From assembly GCA_036897095.1 (NCBI GenBank), contig JAYMSP010001142.1, forward strand, positions 1 through 35,652: 35,652 bases of DNA, read 5' to 3'. Below are positions 29,401 through 35,652 of the stretch, piece by piece. Made by a program: the position numbers and the translations under genes. The notes under the pieces are model-generated. The model worked only from the letters and a program-made list of their open reading frames with translations, was not told the DNA's origin and searched no databases. This DNA is from Plantago elongata (taxonomy: Eukaryota > Streptophyta > Magnoliopsida > Lamiales > Plantaginaceae). The stretch's first letter is position 1. Each line of letters opens with the position of its first letter.

Positions 29401-32308
29401 ATGTTCACAAGTCTTGTAAATTTCACCTGCCTTTACTTCGACTCTAAGAATATGGACTGCATTCTCTTGCTTTTCAACTAGCTTAATCTCTAAAACCTTA
29501 TGAGTAGATCCTTAAAACATAACAACCAATTCTCCAACCATGTTTTCAATTCTTATTGTTGCATATTCTAGAACTTCAAACCTCTTGTTGTTACTTTACT
29601 GAATCTGATGCGAATGCATGTAGAACTTATCAGAATTTTTTTTTTATCACACAAATAGGATTTAAGAGATCTTCCTTGTCGCACTAGATCCATTCTACTC
29701 TTTAGGTTGTGCCTTAGGAGGTGTCGGGGATTCATAGTTCTTGTAGTTATTGTGCCCAAGAACCTACGGTCCCTCCATTCCAGGGCTTACAGAATTGCCA
29801 GAATTATGTTTTGATTTGTCACCTTGTCGTTTTCCTCCTTGTCAGTCGACCCAGTTAGTTTCACTACTAGGTTTGGGTCATCTCTAGGTTGCCAGTTGCA
29901 ATCACACATGTTAGAACAGTGTCTTATGTACAAAATACGTAAACAAGACTAGATGAATCGTTAGAATAATGACATCAAGAAGATTGGCATACATTCTTAT
30001 GAAGAGAGAAAAAGCAACAAACAATAATGTCCATTAGTATAACCAGAAACATTGGTCTTTTACCTAAATGCAAATGCCGATGTTTAAAAACTTCGGCATT
30101 AAGAGAATTACTTTTCCACCAGCAGAGGATAAAGACGGCCAAGGTTCAATAATCTGATCAATTATCCGCTTGCAATCTCCTTGAATAACAATATTACTCA
30201 AGTGCCTCTCCATCGCCAAAAGAATTGCACTTCGAGCAGCAAGGGCCTCACCTATCTCCGGGCAAGTAATGTGTGGCATACGTTTACATCTCCAGGCCAC
30301 AACAGAGCCTTGCCAGTCCCAAACCACAACTCCAACTCCCACGCAGATCCATCCAATGAAACAGAGGCATCAAAATTAGCCTTGAGCTATCCACAACTTC
30401 AGGAGGTCGCGGACCTGAATAAGTTTGCGCCAATGAAAACTGAGAGAGCAATTCCTGAATAAACAGAATGGACTCCTGGGCATCATAAGACTTGTTCTCA
30501 TGCACCATCTTGTTCCTGTTTCCCCAAATACCCCAACAAATGGCCACAAAAAGAGCAAATTCATCTTTCGTAGCTCGTTTACAGACCTTATCCACCCAAT
30601 CAGAGTAAGAAACTGAATTACAAGCATGAAGCATATTAGAAAGAGGTGATACAGCCCACATAAGTCTAGCATACGAGCAAGAATGCAACACATGTAAAAC
30701 ACATTCGTCAAGACAATCACAAATAGGACAAAGGCTATATCAGTAATGATCACACGCCTCTTAAGAGCAACTCTTGTAGGTAGATTACCGCAAAGAGCAC
30801 GCCACACGTACACTTTATTTTTATTAGGTAATTTAACCTGCCACACCCAATTCCAATTAACAGCATCCGAATGACTCGTACCCCCAACAGAGTGTTGAGT
30901 AGTATGCTTCCTCAATTCACGTGCTAAATGATATGCCGATCTCACAGAATAGTGACAGACTTGGTGAAATCCCAAATTCTGACATCCACACCTTGACTCA
31001 CAGGAAGAGGGATACGCCAGACAGCATTCACATCAACCTCCCATAACAAATCCCGCAAGATGGCCTCATCCCACAGCCCTGTAACCGGATCAATAAGAGC
31101 AACAACCTTCAGATTATTGTAGAAAACCTTATTTTTTAGCAACACAAGATACACAGGCGTGCGCACATTAGATGTACGGTACAAGTGCTAGTGGCAGTAC
31201 GCGAAGCATTTGAAATAAGTCTTGTGCGATGAGTGCAAAGGTCTGAAGCTAGAAGTGATAGTAAACAAGTCGAGCTACTATCCCAGGCAAGTAAAACTTG
31301 CCGGACTTGGTCACTTTGCTTAAACTACTGAAATTAGTTGAACTACTGACATTAGATCTATAAGCTATACTAGGTGCGCTACCCCGCTTGGCTAGAGTAT
31401 CGGTGATGCTATTTGCCTCGCTGTAAACAAAAGAGATACCAACATCTGGGAATTTTTAAATGTGGTCATGCAACTCATGGATGAATTGTTGGTGCACACG
31501 TACGTGCTGGGGTCTGCCTCCTGCATAAACATGAAAATAAATAGTGACAATCCATTTGAATAAAGAGTCTAGCAATGCACCTTTGGATAGCTAGTGTAAG
31601 TCCCGTGGAAAGTGCCATAATTTCGTCTGTGTAACCTATATAGCCACTCGCAACTTGTATGAAATTGCAATTCTGGATGGAACGTTATCCTGGAGTGGAA
31701 ATTCCAACTTTTCTATCTATAATCATGATATGTCCATCAACTTTTGTCTACTTATAAGATCGTTGACCAAGATGCTTATTAAGGATATGTGCATGAAGGA
31801 GGAAATGTACCATACCAAAGAATACACATGATATTGAACCATGATATGTGATTCACCAGCGACTCAGGTTGTCCATGGTGAGGGAATCAGCACATCCATT
31901 AAAAAATTAGCGAACGTGTGATATGTGATACCCTAGAGAATAGGGTTGTCCATGGGTAGACAATAGAGTGCTGTGTTCCTGGTGTTCCACAAATGTGACA
32001 ATGCTGAACCAGTTAGCTATCTCATTGGCATAATCCTTTATCGATTTGAAAGTGAGAATCTCCTTAAAGTTCAATTTCCTTGCTTTGTTTTCTTTGCTTG
32101 TTTGTGCATGTGTAATTTCTAAACCGTTGGATATCAATTCATGTAAACTAGTCTATGGTGTTTGTTTGTTTTTTCCTCGTTCTGCATGATGGTGAAGGTT
32201 AGCTTGTAAATGAATGAACAGGCAAAACCAAATAGTGTTGTGGAACCTGCTGAAAGCAAACTCGAAAACACAGGAAGTGATGCAAATACAAATGGCAATC
32301 AACCATAG
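11631..32308 (+). CDS. TBC-domain Rab GTPase-activating protein (18 exons, 791 aa)
   Basis: Exons: 11631-11677, 11757-11826, 11996-12631, 12717-12854, 13279-13392, 13851-13909, 15359-15425, 15514-15565, 15649-15741, 15836-15919, 16039-16442, 20923-20984, 21208-21277, 21870-21950, 22037-22138, 27577-27701, 27919-28003 and 32222-32308. They total 2376 nt and stay in frame. The product accelerates GTP hydrolysis by Rab GTPases in membrane traffic. N-terminus: DTYGFTVRPQHVNRYREYA (residues 17-35), typical of plant At3g55020-like proteins. Next comes an acidic, poorly conserved region to about 240. The TBC domain runs from about 242 (GGVPKDLRGEVWQAF) to about 455. The arginine finger is in IEKDLPRTFPGHP (Arg301) and the glutamine finger in VGYCQAMNF (Gln335), so it should be active. 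Further motifs: AWISGPWFLSIF, WDVLLFEGSR, DAGDAITLLQ. A long coiled coil follows (about 588-735: QLEEKR, EQLEQEVAELRQ), then GLLSFGLGWRDRNK and a short tail. Introns 11, 15 and 17 are 4.2-5.4 kb and full of mobile elements. Start: an in-frame stop lies at 11583 and this is the only Met between it and exon 2. The Rab substrate is unknown. Confidence 0.93.
14455..14485 (+). repeat. Homopolymer run of 31 G in TBC intron 6
   Basis: An uninterrupted G run sits inside intron 6 (13910-15358). The rest of that intron has degenerate local duplications: GGTGATACTCAAATG occurs at about 14882 and again at 15110, each followed by a similar GCATACTAT word, and AAATCTTGGATTG occurs near 14611 and 15028. The run could form G-quadruplex structure and its true length is likely uncertain. 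Confidence 0.85.
16797..17492 (-). mobile_element. Cassandra-like TRIM retrotransposon (5S rRNA-derived LTRs) in TBC intron 11
   Basis: Two direct repeats, 16797-17109 and 17206-17492, both begin TG(G)TAACGA and end GTTACA on +. They share GGTCGAGC, the ACGCGRTTACT word, GTCCTCACTCGTG and CTTGACTTGAAAT. Each contains a stretch that on the minus strand reads like 5S rRNA (AGAACTTC-AAGTTA-CGTG then AGGATGGGTG), the hallmark of Cassandra elements. The roughly 96-base internal region carries a primer-binding site on the minus strand just inside the 17206 LTR (GGTATCAGA, tRNA-Met type, reverse of 17193-17204). Size (696 bp) and structure fit Cassandra. No coding capacity. No exact 5-base target duplication is seen (ATTAT against GTAAT). 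It is antisense to the host gene. Confidence 0.82.
17493..18953. other. TBC intron 11, middle part, unassigned AT-rich DNA
   Basis: No exon or known mobile element is recognised. Some short duplications exist: GAGGGGTATGAATGTT occurs at about 18246 and again at 18319, and CTCTTCCATAATG occurs at about 17880 and 17943. The block 17560-17870 is less AT-rich and may be an old transposon remnant. Confidence 0.4.
18962..19291. mobile_element. hAT-type MITE in TBC intron 11
   Basis: The ends are TGTGTTTGCAAAT on the left and the complement of ATTTCCAAACACA on the right. The flanks ACTATGCG (18954-18961) and ACTATGTG (19292-19299) agree at seven of eight bases, the target length of hAT transposons. 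The element is about 330 bp, AT-rich and non-coding, with AAAAGCAGAAG / CTTTTGC words repeated in opposite orientation. Confidence 0.7.
19300..20200. other. TBC intron 11, unassigned part with direct repeats
   Basis: No exon is seen. TTACAACATTGTATTTACCAA at 19364-19384 recurs as TTTACAACTTTTGTATTTACC near 19693, and similar GTTGTGGGCT / GTTGTGAGCT words follow each copy, so a unit of about 330 bp is bounded by degenerate direct repeats. AAGGCTTTTGATGAGCTACT and AAGGCTTTTGATTAGCTACT form a short tandem pair at about 19404 and 19429. Confidence 0.4.
20217..20299 (-). mobile_element. tRNA-derived SINE with target-site duplication
   Basis: Read on the minus strand it starts AACGAAGTACAACTCAGCTA, contains a B-box-like GAGTTCGAGTC and ends in an A-rich tail (GAAGAAAAAAAAAC). 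AATATATCTGCATGCT (20201-20216) and AATATACCTACATGCT (20300-20315) flank it, agreeing at 14 of 16 bases. It belongs to the same family as the copies at 7189 and 21300. Non-coding, inside intron 11. Confidence 0.78.
21300..21391 (+). mobile_element. tRNA-derived SINE with target-site duplication
   Basis: It begins GTTTGCAACGAAGTGCAGG, has a box A-like GGTTCAGTTGG (21318-21328) and a box B GGTTCAAGTC (21355-21364), and ends with an A10 tail. The 9-base word CTATCTTTT flanks both sides (21291-21299 and 21392-21400). Inside TBC intron 13. Short for a SINE, so probably a minimal or truncated copy. Confidence 0.8.
22320..25795 (-). pseudogene. Internally deleted LINE in TBC intron 15, antisense to host gene
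   Basis: Read on the minus strand, a CT/GA-rich leader near 25790-25680 precedes an ORF1-like start (MRGRPHKKVASPSP at about 25610), then degraded ORF1. An apurinic endonuclease part follows at about 24130-23660 (WNFTVNYDHHPNSQIWILW, MMDAVGLNELES, FTWHNRHSQDPIYSRIDRAL). Directly afterwards comes zf-RVT-type sequence (CSKEDEPIEHIFFGSKL in another frame, about 23610) and SIWRARNMFIFGKKINGD at about 22660. The whole reverse transcriptase is therefore deleted between endonuclease and zinc-binding regions. Frames are broken throughout. A T-rich stretch on + near 22368-22415 may mark its A-rich 3' end. A hAT element is nested inside. The element is inactive. Confidence 0.83.
22675..23418. mobile_element. 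Non-autonomous hAT element nested in the LINE
   Basis: Perfect 10-bp terminal inverted repeats, CAGGGTTGCC (22675-22684) and GGCAACCCTG (23409-23418), extend imperfectly further inward. An exact 8-bp target duplication TGCTAGAC lies at 22667-22674 and 23419-23426. Removing the element and one duplication joins LINE frames into EAVSSIWRARNMF, proving insertion into the LINE. The element is 744 bp and codes for no transposase. Its right part is GC-richer, with repeated TACGC-type words and a TTC-rich tract at about 23038-23078. Confidence 0.92.
25796..27576. other. TBC intron 15, 3' part, unassigned with a palindrome
   Basis: No exon is seen until 27577. An A16 run lies near 26040-26055. An imperfect 61-bp palindrome spans 26097-26157 (GTTTGATTCTATACTCC against GGGAGTATT and ATAAATCAAAC read back), likely a fold-back end of a small element. 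CATGATATACCATCA occurs twice, near 26325 and 26406. The rest is AT-rich sequence without a recognised family. Confidence 0.45.
28004..28009 (+). other. GC splice donor of TBC intron 17 (GC-AG intron)
   Basis: The exon ends AATAAG and the intron begins GCAAGT, the consensus of GC-AG introns. The acceptor is at 32220-32221 (GAACAG). Using it gives RNKAKPNSVVEPAESKL, in frame and plausible. The only near GT, at 28008, would give a frame that stops after six codons. Confidence 0.75.
28253..28500. mobile_element. Degenerate Stowaway-like MITE in TBC intron 17
   Basis: The left side (TACCACATCCATTTCATTAAG) and the right side (AGGAACACTAAATAACTAGA) resemble diverged Stowaway ends. The interior GATAAAGTAAGATGGGGAATAA is typical of such elements. 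The terminal repeats are too eroded to fix exact ends. Non-coding. Confidence 0.4.
28620..30060. other. TBC intron 17, unassigned, possibly old minus-strand coding remnant
   Basis: Base composition is less AT-rich than the flanks. On the minus strand scattered open pieces occur (for example DWYHYV near 29045, CEHCERQMNEEVKMPKYEQ near 29390, NNYKNYESPTPPKAQPKE near 29720), broken by stops. They suggest a decayed retroelement polyprotein but match no domain I can name. No RNA gene is seen. Confidence 0.4.
30064..31190 (-). pseudogene. LINE 3' part: linker, zf-RVT and RNase H, minus strand
   Basis: On the minus strand the order is: linker with DPVTGLWDEAILRDLL and WRIPLP (about 31110-31010); HYSVRSAYHLARELR (about 30955); WVWQVKLPNKNKVYVWRALCGNLPTRVALKRR, a classic zf-RVT core, cut here over two segments near 30850-30750; FALFVAICWGIWGNRNKMVH (about 30560-30500); and an RNase H start GVGVVVWDWQGSVVAW (about 30340) with EALAARSAILLAMERH (about 30240). 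The domain order is that of plant LINEs ending in RNase H. Frameshifts near 30960, 30720 and 30360 break it. It is 5'-truncated and lies antisense within TBC intron 17. Confidence 0.85.
31350..31700 (-). pseudogene. Separate LINE RNase H fragment, minus strand
   Basis: On the minus strand ASGYIGYTDEIMALSTGLTL (about 31660-31600) and IQMD (about 31560) are followed in another frame by QQFIHELHDH and FPDVGISFVYSEANSITDTL-AKRG (about 31490-31385). These are the middle and end of a plant RNase H domain. Because the neighbouring LINE (30064-31190) has its own RNase H start, this is a second, independent remnant lying upstream of it on the same strand. Confidence 0.72.
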
Positions 32309-33404
32309 AGTGGTCCAAGTGAAGAGGAGGATGCTCTGCTTGGGTTCAGCAATGGCGTTTGCTGCTTGATGCTGGCAGGCATACTTTTGTGACGGCGGGT
32401 TGTTCCGTGCTGAGTTCAAAATTAACTGTAACCTATGTGATGGTCGGGTAATATTCCGTGCAAGTTTAAGAAATATTTATTTCCTAATTAGTGCTTAAGA
32501 TACTTGGCAATCTTCTTTATCGTTTATCTTTTATGTAAATTTTATATAAGGTAATTTTTGATCTTTGGTATTAGACATCAACCAGGAAACTGAATCAGAA
32601 CTGCTAGATCTATCATAAGTGCGAACTTTATTATCTTGCGTTCATGTTCAACTGTATAAGAATGGCTCTTGATGCTTCATTCTTGCATTCAAGTGAAATT
32701 CAAGAATGTCATCTTGTTAACAATATGAATATGATATGTCTTCATGAACCTGCTTGTTGTATCTCACTTACAAGGTTTGTAGACACTCTACTACTTGCTT
32801 TTGGAAGTTTTTGTAAAATTGAAGAACAAGGCTTGTTATTTATTGTTTCTTGAAGTATATGCAGCGTGCGTGGTTGATTCATAAGAAAAAAAATTCAAAA
32901 TTCATTGATTTAAAAGAATAATGAGAATTGACTCAAAACTCGTTAAATCAGCAAAATATCAAAAATTGATAAATCTAGATTCGTTGTTTCATAGGAATAT
33001 CGAAAATTGACAGATTTAAAGGAATACATCAAATTTTATATAATACTCAAAACTGAAATTATAAAATAATGACGAAGTATCTAAATAGCTAGAAAATTCC
33101 AACCCTATTTGTTATCAAAAAATCTAAATAACAAAAAACTCCAAATAAAAAAAAAATGCAACTACTAGCCTTTGACATTCTACATCTAATTAAACTAAAA
33201 CGTTATTCATTCCATTATTCTCTCCAGGACAGAAAAGATGCGTCCTCAGATCATAAGATGCGTAATTCTTTCCTATGTCGGACGTGTCAAACACACGTGT
33301 GTGCGGAATACTAGTCTTGCATGTTGACTATGTTGATAATGAAAACTCCATTTAATTTCTCTAGTAATGTAGGTCACATTGGTATTTCTCTAACACTCTA
33401 TCCC
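32309..33404. other. TBC 3' region and spacer
   Basis: The TBC frame continues for 27 more codons after its TAG to a TGA at 32390-32392 (SGPSEEEDALLGFSNGV...). The 3' untranslated region probably ends within a few hundred bases. The rest to the inverted-repeat boundary is AT-rich, with CAAAACTCGTTAAAT-like and AAAATTGA-rich words between 32890 and 33060. No gene is seen. Confidence 0.45.
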
Positions 33405-35652
33405 ATGAAAGACAGAAGTTATAAAAATATATCACTGTGCAAAAGATTATACTGCAATAGTTCACAGATAAGAGCAGAGATCTTATTACTAGTTACTATG
33501 AAGTACAGTACAGTACAGTACATGACATGAACTGAAACTGCAACATCTGTTAGACTAATCTGTCATCCTGGCTCACCTGCATATAGTTTTACTTCTTCTG
33601 TCATCAGCAACTTGCTCTAAAATTTCATTTCTTGGCATTGTTAGAGATATATCAACATCTATTTATGAGAGATACAGCCATTTTCCTCGAGTTCTTGATG
33701 ACTGACCTCGACATTTAACTCAGCGATTGATGGCTTGTAATATAAAAATTAGCCATCAGAGGAACCATGTACACCGTCTAACTGCTGTAAAAGACAGTCA
33801 GTTTTTTTTTCCATTACCTGTGTAGGTTGTCAAAGAAGAAAAAATGTTATCTGTTTTGGAACCGGGAAGATGACCCGTTAGACTGGAAGCATGTTCTCTT
33901 TCCATCAGACAAACCACTGTCACTGACACTTCCTTCAATGCATTCATCATGTACATCAGAGAAATCTTGTGTTCGAGTTCAAAGGGACAAGATAGCTATC
34001 GTCCTTGGTTTTCTTCTTCAGATCCTCCTGTCCTTGCAACTGTGAACTTCATGTCATCAACAATCTGATACCGTGTCACAATGACAGCATTATAAGGTGA
34101 GGACAAAAAAAAAAGAATATTACAACTTACAAGCTAATGCCTTTCAACTCCCTGTAATTTGATAGTTGCATGCATAGATAGCCTCATTTTGCAATTCAAA
34201 ATTTTCATCTAAAACACCCTCGAGGGGATGCTTTGCAACAAATTTGGACCAAGCGGTCAAACAGATGGTTTGCAGCACTTTTGGAAACATATAATTGTAA
34301 ATTTATTATATAGTGGGGTAAATGACAAATCTGCCAGATTACAAGGAGGATAAGCTTAATGTAACTAACAGGCAGGAAATAACCAAAATAAACAAAGATA
34401 ACATGCAGAGAGATTAATCTTACAATTCCACCACTCCCAATGACCACATCACGAACACTCGGATGTAGTCTGGGTTTTTTCCGGTTTTCTTCATGCTGAG
34501 AAATGTGCACTCTGGGAGATCTTTCACAGTCCCTAACCTCTTCAGGATCTGTAGGGGTGCCTAAGGCTGCATAATCTGCCATAACAGCAACATTTCTAAC
34601 ACATCTCTCTCCACGTTTGTATGGTCTAGCTGGGAATACGTAAAGATGTACCACGGCAGCAACACCCATCTATATCACAGGAGCAAAAATTCAAGAGCAG
34701 TGAGAGTTACAGCCTAAACAGTGGTTTAAGAACAGTGAACTAGTTTTGGACAAGAACTGAGCCCTGTTGTATGAATGAAATTCAAAGACATTATTCATCA
34801 AGAAGTCTTTTCTTACCTTTTCAACAATTTGCAACTAGATAAAGAAAAGTGGCAGAAAATTATACAATTAATGTCAGCTGACATGCTATATAACTTCATA
34901 ATTCGTAGATAATTACAGGATATTGGGTGTTTGTATCGGTTTCATCAATCAAGAAAAAACACATTTATGGTAGCTCAACACAAAGATGACTACAGGAAAC
35001 TGTATATGTGTACGGATTGTGTAATCTAAGAAAGATAAAACTTGCATGGTAGGCGTGTTTAATTTGGAAAAATACATCAAAAACTGAAATGAAACAATCA
35101 AGTTCATACAGTGCTCCGTAACATAGATTGTAATAAAAGGGGCTTAAAATGATCAAGCATGTGAAATCCTAAAATTTACCAACATCATGAATAGAGATAT
35201 GAGTACCTGAGCAGGTTATCATAACTCATAAGATATAGGATACTCATCTATGTTATTTAGAATGTATGCGGATGTACATAACCCAAATCAAGAAAAAAGT
35301 TCCAACTCTTTTAAAGTAAAAAAGGCACACCCTTGTGCCAACAAAGATTCACAAATAATTTTTTCAAACACACATTCGAACAGCACATAATATATGTTGC
35401 ACACTGAATATATGTACACGTTTTCAAAATCGAAGGACGAACCTCAATGCAGATGATGTAGTCTTGTATACGAGTTTTCAAAATCTGTGCCAGTGCCCCT
35501 CGAAAGGCTCCGAAAGAGATTAGAAAGGCAACAATAATTCCTTGCCACCACGTCAGGAAAACTATGGACTTAAACGTCAAAAACTTAGCCAAAGGCTTAA
35601 TGGGTGCCAACTTATTTTTTGTAACCGAATAGAACTGCACTACGCAATATAA
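33405..35652. repeat. Right arm of large inverted repeat (LAZ1-like segment)
   Basis: Reverse-complement copy of 3971-about 6412. Exons, introns, 3' region and the TGTAC repeat (GTACAGTACAGTACAGTACA at about 33504) all match with scattered substitutions and indels. Similarity fades near 33405. The arm reaches the window end, so its full length is unknown. Confidence 0.9.
33847..35652 (-). pseudogene. LAZ1-like (DUF300/TMEM184) gene copy, partial, damaged last exon
   Basis: The gene runs off the window end, so its N-terminal exons cannot be judged. Visible exons on the minus strand: from the window end to 35443, 34669-34424 and 34064 downward. The first two are intact, with proper GT and AG borders, and are nearly identical to the left copy. 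Differences include LYCVVQ for LYCLVQ, GTPTDPEE for GTPPDPEE and GSGGI for GSGEI. In the last exon 78 bases present in the left copy are replaced by four, removing the VEPVERGIAKIN region. The frame then shifts (TVARTGGSEEENQGR) and meets TAG at 33998-33996. A further two-base loss lies near the NSNT codons. The ancestral stop would be at 33849-33847. If transcribed, the product would keep the membrane part but lose most of its cytosolic tail. It is either a pseudogene or a C-terminally shortened gene. Confidence 0.8.

Noticed and set aside
28620..30060. Possible Copia or Gypsy polyprotein on the minus strand
   Set aside because: Only short open pieces are readable and no protease, integrase or RT motif could be identified, so no family is claimed.
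1..35652. CRISPR arrays, bacterial operons, phage or defence systems
   Set aside because: The DNA is plainly plant nuclear; no regularly spaced repeats or prokaryotic gene organisation were seen.

Overview
This is nuclear DNA of a flowering plant. The coding regions are split by short GT-AG introns with AT-rich lengthening, there is an intronless plant-type PPR gene, and the mobile elements are plant families (Stowaway, hAT, Cassandra TRIM, tRNA-derived SINEs, RNase H-bearing LINEs). The proteins look eudicot. I cannot name the species from sequence alone.

Layout: (1) 1-2798 holds a C-rich tract and an intact pentatricopeptide-repeat (PPR) gene on +. (2) 3483-5931 holds the C-terminal five exons of a LAZ1/DUF300 (TMEM184-like) membrane-protein gene on +. 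It lacks its N-terminal exons and carries a frameshift and a lost splice acceptor. (3) 6413-9180 is intergenic, with a SINE relic, a Stowaway MITE and a small compact locus. That locus has a plant snoRNA-type promoter followed by two box C/D snoRNAs (about 7984-8068 and 8125-8230); the D' guide of the first matches the 18S rRNA site methylated under yeast snR40 / human SNORD32. (4) 9180-10802 is a decayed LINE 3' part, followed by a 267-bp tandem duplication that forms the upstream region of the next gene. (5) 11631-32308 is a complete 18-exon gene on + for a 791-residue TBC-domain Rab GTPase-activating protein. The joined exons keep frame throughout and both catalytic fingers are present. Three introns of 4.2-5.4 kb are loaded with mobile elements, mostly on the opposite strand: a Cassandra TRIM, a hAT MITE and a SINE in intron 11; a LINE with a nested hAT element in intron 15; LINE/RNase H remnants in intron 17, which starts with a GC donor. 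(6) 33405-35652 is a second LAZ1-like copy on -, running off the window. It is the other arm of a large inverted repeat (with 3971-about 6412), and its last exon has a 74-base net deletion and a premature stop.

The two LAZ1-like copies converge tail to tail on the snoRNA locus and the TBC gene, about 27 kb apart, and each is damaged in a different place. No operon logic applies. PPR (organelle RNA processing), LAZ1 (vacuole and membrane signalling), snoRNAs (rRNA methylation) and TBC (vesicle traffic) are independent housekeeping-type functions. The least expected parts are the dicistronic snoRNA locus, the doubly broken inverted LAZ1 pair and the tandemly duplicated leader of the TBC gene.
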